A stretch of 64,000 nt of DNA from Gambelia wislizenii (GCA_030847615.1 JAUMIR010000002.1:233635809-233699808); one strand, 5' to 3'; counted from the first letter of the stretch, positions 12,580-24,526 are shown. Numbers and translations: made by a program. Notes: generated from the sequence alone by a model not told the origin.

Positions 12580-13513
12580 TTAGTCTGTATTCACCTGGGC
12601 CCATCACAGGCACAACAACCAGGGTGACAACCTCAAATTGGCCACTGGGGTGTAGGGAATTGACCAACTACCCTTCCTTCTGCTCCCTCCCATTCTGCCT
12701 TTCCTGAAGTAGGCTTCCTTGGATGAAGAAGGAGAAGAGGAATGCCAGGATGGTAACTCCCAGCCAGAGCCAGAGGAGGCTGGTAGTCCTGTTGTGACAG
12801 AAGCAGATCCCAGTCCATCCCAGGCAGCATCTTCAGATTTCAAGGAGGAAGAGGAGGTTGTGCACCCTGTTGTGGAGCATCAATCAAAATGCAGGGAATA
12901 GAAACACCAGAGAAGCTCTTCTCTGCCTTAAGTGAACTCTACCCAGATAATGAAGCCAGCTGCTGGACATAAATTAGATCACCCAAGGTCATTCTGATGC
13001 TGCAGACAACAGATCCAATTATAGCTGGTAACCCTTTGTGATACCCCAGGCTTCATGTATCTCTGGCTTGAATCTAGACCAATCTCTTGGGGAACTTCCT
13101 TCTCAGTCTCAGACTTGTCTCAGGACTCTTTGCTTTATTTGACTTTGGGCTGTCTGGATTGCACTTTTGCTTCTACAGACACTGGTACCACCTTTGGCCT
13201 GGACCTCTCATCAATCTTGGCTCAAACAACACTTCCATCCCTTGGATTGACTTTAAATTATTGGCTGTCTATGTCCACTTCTCACCCTTAAACAGGATAA
13301 TAAGCCCACTCCATGAAATTGCTATGGATGTATTCAGAATTCTCAGCACTGGAGCAGACTTGCAGTCTGGTAGCAAGAGAGGATAATTTAACTGAGCTAG
13401 GGCTCTTGGGGCAGAACCTGCCTGCTGCCACATTATCATGTTTTAAAGTGGGCAGGCACTCAGGAGCAGATACCTCCAGTCTGCAGAGGCCTCTAAGAGT
13501 TTTCATCAAGATA
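12580..13513. other. unrecognised stretch with an acidic short frame
   Basis: Around 12719-12900 a plus-strand frame encodes a 60-residue Glu/Pro/Ser-rich peptide (EEGEEECQDG, PEPEEAGSPVV). Such text occurs in reptile repeats and in disordered protein regions. No splice context or family was recognised, so no gene is called. Confidence 0.3.
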
Positions 13514-13581
13514 CAGTTGGCCCTCTATATCCACAGACTTGGCATCCACAGATTCCATCATTCATGGCTTGAAAATATTCC

Positions 13582-13612
<31 letters not shown>

Positions 13613-13760
13613 TCCAAGAAGCAAACCTTGATTTTGCCATTTTATATAAGGGACACCATTTTACTACACCATTGTATATAATAGGACTTGAGCATCCATT
13701 GATTTTGGTATTCATGAGGGATCCTGGAACCAAACCACAGCAGATACCAAGGGTCCACTG
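13514..13760. mobile_element. Tigger/pogo-like MITE, TA duplication
   Basis: A 247-bp element starting CAGTTGGCCCTCTATATCC and ending accaagggtccactg, flanked by TA (13512-13513, 13761-13762). It contains an (AAT)n run at 13578-13610. Confidence 0.8.
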
Positions 13761-13962
13761 TACTCAACTTTACACTTTGGCTAGTTAGAGAAGGACAATT
13801 TGTTATATGTAAATGCAAACATGTATCTTTTGTTATCTCTTGCCTCTGCCTGAGTCAACCTGGTGCTGAAGTCCTGAGTTGGGCCACACTCTCTGATTAT
13901 GGTAGTCAGTGGCATCACTAGGGGAGTGTGTGTGGAGGACTGCACCAGGTGATACCATCAGT

Positions 13963-13985
13963 GTGTGTGTGTGTGTGTGTGTGTG
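13963..13985. repeat. (GT)n microsatellite
   Basis: About eleven GT units on the plus strand. Confidence 0.95.
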
Positions 13986-14088
13986 ACACCAAAATGACTG
14001 TCTATAAAATTTTGGTAGTGTTTCAGCAGAAATTTATTGTTTTTAATAAAAATATACCTGGTGCCATGTCCAGCCAGGTGAACTTTCC

Positions 14089-14121
14089 TTCTTCTTCTTC
14101 TTCTTCTTCTTCTTCTTCTTC
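14089..14121. repeat. (TTC)n microsatellite
   Basis: About eleven CTT/TTC units on the plus strand. Confidence 0.95.
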
Positions 14122-14872
14122 TCTTACATATAGGTTTTTGGTGACCCTCAAAGTCACACTCAGATGGCGTAGATTGCAGGGTTAAGAATTTTATATGGTC
14201 TTGTATGGGAGTCACCACATTGGGTGACACCAACCCTAATGATGCCACTGATTGTACTATTTCTTTTTTTAAAAGAAAAAGAAAAAAAGAACTGTGATGT
14301 TTTTAATTGGGATTGGGTCAAGGCCTGGATAATTAACTAATCTCCCTGGCAACTCCCTTCTAAGCCTGGTACTTACCACAGGATGATTACAGGGCTAATG
14401 AGCTTGTCCTTAAGGATACAAGTCTTTTGAATGTAGGTTGTGCTGTACCTTCTCACATTCAGAGTGAAATTATAGAGAGGTCTGGGAGCAGAAATTCTGC
14501 ATTCTCAGACAGAAATTGGCTTGAGGTCCAAATGCAACCAGAATATGGATGTAATTTTTTTAAAGTGAGAAATCTAAAGTACTAATGGGATTTATTCAAA
14601 GAGAAAGAGTATGTAATAGTTTGGAAGGGAAATGTCCTTTGTTGAGATAATATAATTTTATTTCACCTACAGTACTGAGCAAGGAGTGGTTGCAAAGACA
14701 CATTTCAGAAATAGCAGGATTGAATGCATCTTTCTCTAGTGTTCAGACCCAGTAGAAGTGGGAGAGAAGGTAGAATATAGGTTATCTTCAAAGAGAAATG
14801 GAGCCATTTATGTGGAGTTGGGGGAGAAAGGGATAAATTACAAAATATGAAACGGCATACTGTGGTCTAGAT

Positions 14873-15277
14873 CAGTGGTTCTTAACCTGTGGACCAGTGA
14901 TGTCCTCACAGGGGGTCTGTGATGTCCTCACAGGGGGTCCGCGAAGAATTGAAGGCTGCTTGGCCCACCTCCTCCCTGCAGTGGAGTGGCCACATGACAG
15001 GAGCCAAGGCAAAGGCTGGGTGGCTTGGTCTGCACATTGCCATTCAATCCACTCCAGCCACAGACTTTCAGGAAGAAGCAGAAAAAAAGTCTTCCTCCCT
15101 CCATTGCCTCTGAGGGAAGTTTTAATAGATGGTATAATTGTATTATTATTATTATTATTATTATTATTTGTTATTGTCATTATTAGTGTTTTAAATCTTG
15201 AGTTAAGTCTTGGGGGACCATGGCAACAAAATATATTCAAAGGAGGTCCCTGGTAAAGAAAAGGTTAAGAGCCACTG
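14873..15277. mobile_element. hAT-like MITE with perfect 8-bp duplication
   Basis: A 405-bp element beginning CAGTGGTTCTTAACCTGTGG and ending ggttaagagccactg. It is flanked by identical GTCTAGAT copies at 14865-14872 and 15278-15285. It contains a 22-bp tandem duplication near 14897-14940 and an (ATT)n run near 15142. No transposase. The ends and the 8-bp duplication place it with hAT. Confidence 0.9.
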
Positions 15278-15407
15278 GTCTAGATCTAATTTGATGTTAT
15301 GTTCTGCTAGTATAGTTGCACTACAATTAGCTGCAGTGCCAGCAGGAAAGTGAGATAAATTATACATGATATTTGCACTGCATGACTGGTTGCACAATGC
15401 AAAATTA

Positions 15408-15645
15408 CAGTTGTCCCTCCGTATCCATGGATTTGGTATCCATGGATTTAAGAATTCATGGCTTGAAAATATTCTTAAAAAATAATAATCCAAAAAGCAA
15501 ACCTTGATTTTGCCATTTTATATAAAGGACACCATTTTGCTATGCCATTGCATATAATGGGACTTGAGTACTCACGGATTTTGGTATCCACAGGGGGGTG
15601 GGTGGGTCCTGGAACCAAACCCCTGTGAATATGAAGGGATAACTG
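15408..15645. mobile_element. Tigger/pogo-like MITE, TA duplication
   Basis: A 238-bp element from CAGTTGTCCCTCCGTATCC to atgaagggataactg, flanked by TA. It is homologous to 13514-13760 (shared ggcttgaaaatatt and caaaccttgattttgcc). Confidence 0.85.
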
Positions 15646-16469
15646 TACACTGGATTCCTCCCTTGTCATCTCCTTCAGCACAACAGACCTTAGAATGGTG
15701 TGATTACACCACTGGATTCAAGCCCATGACCTGGAAGCACCCTGAGATTCAGAAAGCTTTGCAAAACAGAAATATTTCACAACACTGGATTGCACCTCAC
15801 AGATATTGGGCCAAATGGGTTTGTTAAGAATCTCACAAGTCTGGTCTTTCACTCGAGAGACCTGCCCTGTGCATGTTGGAAGTGAAACCTTGTGTCAGGA
15901 CCAAAGTACTTGAGAAATACCTTCATAAGCACTCGTGCCTTTGAAGATTCTCTGTGATATGTTTTGTGCGCATGGAAGAACACAGTGTGGCACATCAGCT
16001 TGCCTGCAGGTTTTGACTAGTAGACGGCTGGAGCCAAATGTACGAGGTCGTTAAGCATTTTCAGTTGCATTAACCTGTACTTGTATTGAGCATATATAAC
16101 TTGATTGTGCTCAGGAATCTGTGAATTTCCATGTGCCTTTTGAGTTACATGTGTATTCTCCCTTTTTAAAATATTATTTTAAAATGTTGCTTGAGATAGG
16201 TTGTCAGTTCCAAAAATAGCAACTCGAGTCGAATTATTCATGTCTCAAACAAGTGTTTAACAAAAGAAAAAGTAGACCTTCAAAGTTGCAACGTAAACTA
16301 CCAATTGGTTTGTTCATACCTTGGGGTGCAGGATGCTTTTGAATTTCTACTTTTTATTGGTTGGTAGCCTATTTTGTAATATTTAATTACTTACTGTTTG
16401 TATGCTGTGTAGATAAAACAACACATTAAGCAAGCTGAAAAAATGGCAAATTGTGAATAAACCCTCTGC
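15646..16469. other. no recognisable feature
   Basis: I see no gene or defined repeat. Confidence 0.4.
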
Positions 16470-16924
16470 CATTCAGAGGGGGAAAAAATGAAGCCTGCAG
16501 GGAGTCAGTGTGACATCGAGACCAGAGGATATCAACCATACATATAAGAATGTCAATGATGCATGGAAAATTGAGATAGTGGTATGGGACAGTGGTAAGT
16601 GGTTCTATAATGAGTATGACTTTAATCAAAATCTTTGGAAATGTCTTGAACAAAAGGGGTGCTCATCAAATCTGCAGATGGCACTGAACTGGGAACAGTG
16701 GCTAATATCTCAAAAGACAGAATCAGGATTAAAGATGCCTTCAACAAACTGGACCAAAACTTAACAGAATGAATTTGAACAGGGATGAATGTAAAGTTAT
16801 ACATTTAGTCAGGACTGGAAAAAGAAGATGCAGATATATAGCATGGGTGGCACCTAGCTTGGCAGTATAGTGCAAAAAGGATCTATGGGTCATAGTAGGC
16901 CACAAGCTAAGCTTAAGGTTGCAG

Positions 16925-17269
16925 CAGTGGTATGCAACTGTGGAGAGGGCAGGGAGCATTTTTTTTTTTTGCTCCTGCATCCCCTTATGGGCCACACCAG
17001 TGTGCCAGATGCAACCAGAAGTAACAACACATCACTTGCAGTTTCAAATAGGCTGAGTTTTGGCCTATTTTTCAGCTCTTTTTAAGGTTTGGGGGCATGG
17101 GAAGCTTGTGGGGAATTGTGCAATGGTTTTGACCCATTTGAGGGCTGAAGAATTGTCTGAAAAAACAACTACCTTCTTTGTCACCTGGAGGCTTTGGAGG
17201 GCTTCAGGAGGACTTGGGGGCCACATGCAGGGCCTCTTGCAGCTCACAAGCTGCACTTTCCCCACCCTG
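16925..17269. mobile_element. hAT-like element inside CR1
   Basis: It starts CAGTGGTATGCAACTGTGG and ends ctttccccaccctg, interrupting continuous CR1 text. The flanking octamers GGTTGCAG and GTCTACAG agree at 5 of 8 positions, as expected for an old duplication. Confidence 0.6.
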
Positions 17270-17637
17270 GTCTACAGTGTGAAATGGCAGAAAAAACAGC
17301 TGATGTGATTCTAGGCTGCATCAATGAAAGCTTAGCATCCAAATCGAGGGAAGTAATAGTACCACTTTGTTCTAGTTTGGTCAGACCTCACCTGTGTCCA
17401 GTTCTGAGCATGTCAATTTAATAAGGTTACTAGCAAGCTGGAATGCATTCAGAGAAGGGTGACCAAGATGGTGGAGTGTTGCGGGACATGAGAATATTTA
17501 GCTTTAAGAAAAAGAATATTGAGAGGAGATAAATGCTAGCCATCTTCAAATAGCCAAAGGGCTGTCACAGGCAAGATACAGCAAGTTTAGTTGCTGCTGC
17601 TCCAAAGGGTAGGACATGAACCGATGGATTTAAATTA

Positions 17638-19027
17638 CCGTATATTCCGGCGTATAAGACGACTGGGCGTATAAGACCACCCCCCAATTTCCAGCCAAAA
17701 ATCTAGGCTTAGGCATATATTCGCCATATAAGACCCCCCCACCCAAATTTGGCTGGCTGGCTGACTGGCTGGGGGAGCCTTGCCAGCTGATCCTCTTTGT
17801 TTCCCAACTCACGAGGATCTCCTCATTAGTTGGGAAAGCGAACAGGATCAGCTGGCAGGGCAACATTCGCCCCTCTCTTCAACCTTCCAGTCAAACTGGA
17901 CTCGAAGGTGGAGGAAAGGGGCGAAAATGCCCAGTTTGCCCCAGCAGCCCCCTTCCCTCTGTCTTGGCTCTTCTGAAGGGGACCAAGGCAGGAGAAGTGG
18001 GGGCGGCTGTGGCAAACCCCAAGATTCGCCTCTCTCTACAGCCCCGATCCCTCTTACTGGGTTCCCTTCCGAAGGAGCCAAGAAGAAGGCATCGGGGTTG
18101 CAGAGTTAAACTTGGCATCTTCGCTTGCTCTCCCCATCTTCCTGGAAGGTAGGGAGGGGGGAGCGAATCTAGGGGTTTAACTCCACAGCCCCAATGCCTC
18201 CTTTTGGGATCCCTTTGCAAGGGAGCCCAGAAGAAGGCATCGGGGATGCAGGGTTAAACTTGGCATCTTTGCTCGCTCTCCCCACCTTCCTTGAAGGTGG
18301 GGAGAGGGGGCGAATCCCAGGTTTGGCAGCACAGCCTCCACATCCTCCTCCTGGGCTCCCTTCCAGGTAGGAGCCCAAGAGGAAGATGCGGAGGCTGTGC
18401 TGCCAAACGGAGCACATTCGCCCCTTCTCCCCACCTTCCTTGAAGGTGAGGAGAGGGGGCGAATCCCGGGTTTGGCAGCACAGCCTCCACATCCTCCTCC
18501 CGGTCTCCCTTCCAGGAGGGAGCCCAAGAGGAAGATGCGGAGGGTGTGCAGCCAAACGGGGCACGTTCGCCCCTTCTCCCCACCTTCAAGGAAGGTGGGG
18601 AGAGGGGGCGAATCCCGGGTTTGGCTCCATGGCCGGCATCGGGATCGGGGTTGTGGAGCAAAACGGGGCATTTTCGCCCTTTCCCTCCACCTTCAAGGAA
18701 GGTGGGGGAAAAGGGTGAATCTAGAGGTTTGCCTCGGCCGCTGCAGAGGCGATCAAGCGGCGGCCGTGGCAAACCGCAACATTCGCCCCCCTCCTCTTTC
18801 TTCCGTTGCTCCCCAAAGGGGGAGAAGGCAGAGGAGGGGGGGGCGAATGAACTGCAAAACACTTTGCTTCACCCCCCTGCCCCATCTCCTGCCTCTTCGC
18901 TCAGTTTGCAAAGAGGTAGGAGATAGGCAGGCAGGCGAAGCAAAGTATATCAGGCGTATAAGATGACTGTCGATTTTGGAGGGCACTTTTGAGTGCTCAA
19001 AAGTTGTCTTATACGCCGGATATACGG
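17638..19027. mobile_element. GC-rich TA-duplication element with palindromic array
   Basis: A 1390-bp element with inverted ends CCGTATATTCCGGCGTATAA and (minus strand) CCGTATATCCGGCGTATAAG, flanked by TA (17636-17637, 19028-19029). The interior (17880-18900) is GC- and CpG-rich. It contains about four copies of a 149-bp unit, each itself an inverted repeat. Long open frames on both strands here are by-products of base composition; none resembles a transposase. Confidence 0.8.
18145..18710. repeat. 149-bp palindromic tandem array
   Basis: The landmark gaaggtggggagaggggg starts at 18145 (diverged), 18293, 18442 and 18591, with a short last unit near 18698. Within a unit, ggcagcacagcctcc is matched by ggaggctgtgctgcc in inverted orientation. 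Confidence 0.85.
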
Positions 19028-19262
19028 TACAAGAGATGTGATTTTGACTGAACATTGGGAAGAATGTCCTGACAGGAAGAGCTTTGTGACAGTGGAATAG
19101 CCTACTTCAGAAGCTGGTGGACTCTCCTTTGCTTGAGGCTTTTAATCAGAGGATGAATGGCCATCTGTTGGTCATACTTCTGTGGATTTCCTGTACTGGC
19201 AGAGAGCTAGAGTAGGTAACCGTTGGGGACCTCCCATGTCTCCAGCTCCATGATTCTAGGCC

Positions 19263-21067
19263 ATGTGTGGATACAATGATAAATAAGCCAAGGTTCCAAA
19301 GAATTCTGGCTTATCATTGATGATCAGCCGTCAACAGCACTCTGCTTGTTTCCAACAACACAGCATTCTGGACAATCCTGTGGACACAGAGATCTGCAAT
19401 TGTGGGAGGTCAAGTGAGCTCAAAAGTAGATCAAGAAGGACCTCACTGGATCAATATAAGTGCACAAGGTCATGGCAAGAATCTTTAATTTTCTGTTCAG
19501 AAATAAGGGTGAAGGCATCACGCTTACTTGTTAGGGAGATGAGAAACCTGCCATGTGAGTGCTTGACCCTTGTTCATCCTGACTTATAAAAATGCCTAGG
19601 AGCAGGAGAAGACCCTCAGTCAGTCACTGCCATTGAAAAGCCTCTTCCAGTCAGTGTGTGGACAATTTTTAGCTAGGTGGACCAAATCGCTGACTTGGGG
19701 CACTTCCAGACGAGGCTTTAATTGTATAGTTGGCTTGTTTAGCGCAGACAAGGTTGTATTCAGCTTATGACTAGAGATAGGGGAGAAATGTCTTTAACTG
19801 ACATTTTAATAAGGAAATGGCTAATTTTACACTTTCAAAGCAATACCTGGCCTGCTGAAATGGTTATCGTTTGAAATTTGCACTATAACACGCATGCACG
19901 TGCATGCACACACATACACATTGGAGGAAAGTATACACAAAGGCCATATACTGTATTAGTAAAAAAAATTAAAGACATAATATTAAGAAAATTGGTTGCA
20001 AAGATTGCAAATTAGGCAAAATTACATAAAAAGCATATTTATTAGGGAAAATTCACACAAAAATGTGTGCAAACATTCATGCAATTTTTTTTAAATGCAA
20101 AGTTCAGGGCAAACCAAATTTAAAATTAGATTTTAAAAAATTAAATGAAGAAACCCCCAAAAGTAACTAATTCACCAATCTCTGCTTTTAATCCCCTGGA
20201 CTAATCCACTCTTACTTCTTTCCTACTATTTCTTTTATTTGTTTTCTTCACCCACTTCATTAAGGAAAAATGGAAATCTACATATAATGTCTTTCAACTG
20301 GCAATGCTAGGAGCCACACGTCTGGAAATACCTTTGGAATAAAGTAGCTAGCAATGTGTGTAAAACAGATTCAAACTGGACGCAACACACCAAATGAAGT
20401 ACTGTTTATAGGCTTACTTCCTCTCGCTTGCTTTTTGGTCACTTTGTAGATGAAGGGCATGAGGAGAATTCAGCCTCTAGGTCCTTAGTTTGGCTGTGGG
20501 AGAAGACTGGAAGGAATCAGGCTTGTTAGCAGAATATGAATGAAGCTGTGTTTACTACATAACTCTTCTCCCCTCAGGTGTGTAAGGCTGCTCTTTGTGT
20601 GTGCTGCCCTCTGCTGGTAGTTATATTTTCTGTCTCAGTAGTTTCAGAGGGGTTTGTAAACTGAAGAAGATGCACCTGTGCAAAGACTGTTAAATCACTA
20701 AGCGTAGCTCAATGCCTGATTTTTGCTCAGTGTTCAAAGGACATGCTAAATTAATCCTTTTGGTTTCTAAACAATTATTCCCCACCCCACAAGCTGGGTG
20801 GCTCCAATATGTTTCCCCAAGCTTGGAAAAATGCCAACCACAGCTCAGCTTAAATTCAATGTTGTGCTGCAACACCAGTGCAATAGAACATCCTTCCCCT
20901 CCCCTTCCCCCCCTGCAGCCCTCAGAGCCATCTAAAAGGGGCCTGTTGAGGGCTTCTCAGGTCTCCAGAGCAGGTTTTTGGGTGAGTGGGGCAGGGCTGC
21001 AGTAAAGAGATAGCCTCCGCCTTCTGATTCTGCCAGCAGAATTCCTGTGTTGAAGCCTGCCTATTAT
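19263..21067. other. no recognisable gene; AT-rich
   Basis: There is a small inverted repeat near 19280-19322 (gataaataagcca / tggcttatcattg). Otherwise nothing recognisable. Confidence 0.4.
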
Positions 21068-21607
21068 CTATTCTGCTTTGGTCAGACCTCACCTGGAATA
21101 CTGTGTCCAGTTCTGGACACTGCAATTCAAGAAGGATATTGAGAAGCTGGAACGTGTCCAGAGGAGGGCAACCAGGATGGTGGGAGGTCTGGAAGCTGTT
21201 ATGCCCTATGAGGAGTGGCTTAGGTAGTTGGGCATGTTTAGCCTGTGGAAGAGAAGATAAAGAGGGGACATGATAGCCATTTTTAAATGTTTTAAGGGAT
21301 GTCATACTGAGGATGAGGCAAGCTTGTTTTCTGCTGCTCCAGAGACTAGACACAGAGCAATGGGTTCAAACGACAGGAAAAGAGATTCCACCTAAACACT
21401 AGGAAGAACTTCCTGACAGTAAGAGCTGCTCGGAAGTGGAATACACTGCCTCGGAGTGTGGTGGAGTCTCCTTCTTTGGAGGTTTTTAAACAGAGGCTGG
21501 ATGGCCCTCTGTCGGGGATGCTTTGATTGTGTATTCCTGCATGGCAGGGGGTTGGACTAGATGGCCCTCGTGGTCTCTTCCAACTCTATAGTTTCATGAT
21601 TTTAGGA
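21068..21607 (+). mobile_element. CR1 3' fragment
   Basis: It begins at gctttggtcagacctcacct, contains the [23 protein letters not shown] and ends in the CR1 3'UTR (ggttggactagatggccctc, tagtttcatgatttta). Several frame breaks. Confidence 0.88.
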
Positions 21608-21923
21608 TTCTACACACAGCTTTATCAATTTAGTTTATGCTGTGAAGTCTCAGCTTTAATCTCATCATCTTCCATGCTATTTGTGGATTTGTGTCCCTAA
21701 CAGAGAATAAACATACACATAAAATAACTGTTGATAGTGATTGGAGAACAAAAATAGAAGCCAGACTTACGACAATTATTTTGACTTCAGCCTTGGCCAA
21801 CTTTGTATGGTTTTGGTTTCCAGCTCATCTTTTGGACTGTGACTAAACCAAAGTATATTTTAATTTATTTTAATCTGTTTAAATTACATGTTGTATATGT
21901 TTTATTTTGATAGGGACTAAATA

Positions 21924-22147
21924 CCCTGAAGGCACCAGATTCCTCCTGATCTTGGAAGCTAAGCAGGCCCAGTCCTGGTTACCACTTGGATGGGAGACCA
22001 CCAAGGAATACCAGGTGCTGTCAGCTATATTTCAGAAGAAGGCAATGGCAAATTACCTCTGAATATCTCTTGCCTAAGAAAACCATATGAAATTCTTGGG
22101 GTTCCCATAAATCTACTGGGGACTTGAAAGCACAGACACACACCACC
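21924..22147 (+). mobile_element. 5S-rRNA-derived SINE with Sauria-type tail
   Basis: The head (gatcttggaagctaagcagg, cttggatgggagacca) is a diverged 5S rRNA internal-promoter region. The tail (ggcaatggcaaattacctct, cttgcctaagaaaacc) matches squamate SINE 3' ends shared with Bov-B LINEs. It ends in an (ACAC)-rich tail. Confidence 0.8.
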
Positions 22148-22301
22148 ATCTTTTGGTAGCTCTAATGACTCAAAGAAGTACATAGAAACTGAAACTAACT
22201 GTAATTCAAATATCAGAAGATGTGATGGACACTAATTTAGATGGCTTTTTAAAGATTTAAAGAGATACATAGAGGATGTCTGTCACTAATAACTGCAACA
22301 G

Positions 22302-22304
<3 letters not shown>

Positions 22305-22332
<28 letters not shown>
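22305..22332. repeat. (CA)n microsatellite
   Basis: About fourteen CA units on the plus strand. Confidence 0.95.
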
Positions 22333-22335
<3 letters not shown>

Positions 22336-22545
22336 AGTATAATTCTGAATCTCAAATGCTGGGTAGAAAAAGAATTACCTTTATGATCAGTTTCTAAATG
22401 TTTACTACTAAACATTATATGAGGCACCCAGTTGGAGGTGGTGCAGAGCTGTTTCCCCTCAAGAAAGAGTTGCAGTTTTGATATGCAATCTCCAGGAATG
22501 GAAGAGACAGAAGACTGTACTTTGTATGGTACCATTTACTTCACT

Positions 22546-22762
22546 GTGTCTGCACTGTAGAAATAATCCGGTTTGACACCACTTTAACCACGGTGGATCA
22601 ATGTTATGGAATTCTGGGATTTGTAGTTATGTGAGACATTTAGCCTTCTCTGTCAGAGAGCTCTGGTACCACAACAAACTACAAATCCCAGGATTCCATA
22701 GCATTGAGCCATGCCAGTTAAAGCAGTATCAAACTGGATTATTTCTGTAGTGCATATGCAGC
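22546..22762. mobile_element. palindromic MITE
   Basis: The arms tgcactgtagaaataatccg and (right) ggattatttctgtagtgca are inverted. The interior tggaattctgggatttgtag is matched by ctacaaatcccaggattcca. Same family as 7500, 25858 and 61868. Confidence 0.8.
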
Positions 22763-22796
22763 CTCAGTCAGAAGCACAAAGCTCCCCCTACTGCTG

Positions 22797-22947
22797 ATGT
22801 GCAGGATGGTGGTTTTCAGCTGCTCTGATGTGGCCTTCTCTGGCTAGTGATGAAGACACATTTTTCCCTGGGGTTCTCCACAGTCTGTCTCTCCCAGTAA
22901 CATCAGTGATGGAAGCAAAGCTCCAACAAGGTAGGCAGTAAATCCAT
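22797..22947 (-). pseudogene. decayed SDR9C exon 1 remnant
   Basis: On the minus strand this stretch aligns with exon 1 of the intact gene. It begins at an ATG that follows the same TTTAGCC leader, retains GGAGAGACAG and GTCTTCATCAC, then drops more than 100 bp covering the cofactor loop and resumes at the CTGAAAACCACCATC segment. An in-frame TGA follows within about 15 codons. It lies about 3.5 kb beyond the 3' end of the intact gene in the same orientation. This is a dead tandem copy. I found no matching exons 2-4 at lower coordinates. Confidence 0.75.
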
Positions 22948-23944
22948 GTGGCTAAAAAGTGCATGGAAGAAAACAAGTGAATGAATTGAAAGGACCCAAG
23001 AAAACTATGAGGTCACCCAGGTCAGACCTCTCAGTGTTTTCATTTTTTTGTTTATAACCATCCTTGCTTGCATGTGTATGCATAGGCTTCTCAGTACCCC
23101 CTCTAGTAGCTTTTTAAATAAAGATTAACATGTGGGGTGGTCTGTGAAGAGTCCTGTGAGCATGAGATGTGTATTTTGCCCCTCTGGGCTGGAGATGTTA
23201 TCCATCCATCAGGCCCAAGAGTCCAGCTTTTTTCATTCCCAGAAGGGAAGAAGGGGCTCAGCCAAACCTAGGACCATAAAGAAGTAATTTAGGGCCTAGA
23301 ACAAAACCCTCATTCTGCAACCTCCCCTACCATTTGAGTCTGTAGATAACATATCATGTTTCCATACACAGAATACTGGCATAATAACAGCATTTATATA
23401 GTTCAGGATGGGTAGGAATTCTGAGGTCCACAGACCCATATTTGGTCTGCTGATGACTTTTATGTGAGCCCTGGAGCATCCTGGATTCCTACAGCCCCTA
23501 CCCATCAAATCAAATCATCCAGAACAATAGCAAATCATTTCTTCCAAAGCCTCCAGAGTGTCCATGAATCTCACACTGATCAAGGGATTCCACCCGTATC
23601 TTGTTTTGCCCCCCGCATCGCAAACATTTCCCATGTTGAGAAACCAGAACTGACCATCTGACCAGTTTCCATTTTATTGGACATGACTGGTGTGGTCCGT
23701 GGGGGGTCCAGCTACATGTGAGAAATGGTTCCTGGATCCTCCATTGTGGCTCATTCAGAACGGGATACAGTCTTCAGTGATGATAAATGCATTAATAACC
23801 ATAGATGCCAATTTACTATGCCAAGCTACTTCAGTGTAGCTCCTGTAGTGAGTGTTATCCTGGTTACAAGGTGAGGAGGTACCTACATGGTGCACAGAAC
23901 ATTATAGCACGTCCTAAAATGAGCATCAGAGTGTTATTTTACAC
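22948..23944. other. no recognisable feature
   Basis: I see no gene or defined element between the exon 1 remnant and the MITE. Confidence 0.4.
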
Positions 23945-23947
23945 TTA

Positions 23948-24526
23948 GGACTTTATCAGATGTGGCAAATATGGTGTCATAATGATGCCTAATGAACGCA
24001 AAAGGGCACACCTACCAAATAATGTTGTCCTTTCACAATTCTGTGTGTTCAATAAGGCATTCTTTTTTATTGTCAGGTGAAGCTGTCAATAGATCTCCTC
24101 TGGTGCTTTTTTGCCGGTATTGCCGGCGTTTGAAACCTTGCGCCATTGTCCTCTTGTGATTTCAGTGTCACTGCCAGAACACTTCTGGGTGAGAGCACAA
24201 AAGTCAGGTAGGTGACGACGCTCTTTTTATGAACCTCCCCAGTTCACTTTTAAGTTTTAAAGTGTGTTTCTGTGCTTGGGTGTACGTTTTCTGTCTTTGT
24301 TTTGCTGTATTTTTCAATTTTACCACGCTCACGTCTTCTTGTGAGAATTGCCAAGATCATAAGCATGGAAGTGAACGGAGCTCTGTTTGTGCTCTGTTAA
24401 TGCTGGGGGTGCCTATTGATGCTATTGAAGGTAGGTCTGAAAGAAAGGGTTATGTTGCCAGGACAAGTACGCTGTTTGCTTTCGGTGGGACAGAAATGTT
24501 TTTGCATATTTAGTCTGATAAAGTTC
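23948..24526. mobile_element. Harbinger-like MITE, TTA duplication
   Basis: A 579-bp element from GGACTTTATCAGATG to tctgataaagttc, flanked by TTA (23945-23947, 24527-24529). Confidence 0.8.

Larger units (their letters stand above)
16470..19262 (+). mobile_element. old CR1 LINE split by two insertions
   Basis: CR1 text runs 16470-16924 (decayed FADD region through the VVDHKL-equivalent), resumes at 17278-17637 (ctaggctgcatcaatg, agacctcacctgtgtccagt) and finishes at 19028-19262 (gtcctgacaggaagagcttt, gtggactctcctttgcttga). The gaps are a hAT-like element at 16925-17269 and a TA-type element at 17638-19027. Many stops; dead. Confidence 0.8.

Noticed and set aside
14089..14121. Arg-rich peptide encoded on the minus strand (KRRRRRRR)
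   Set aside because: Translation of a (TTC)n microsatellite.
17848..18966. Several long overlapping frames on both strands (up to about 200 codons)
   Set aside because: They are products of the GC-rich palindromic array, show repetitive low-complexity peptides and match no protein family.
21924..22030. 5S rRNA gene
   Set aside because: Diverged, lacks the complete 5S sequence and continues into a SINE tail.
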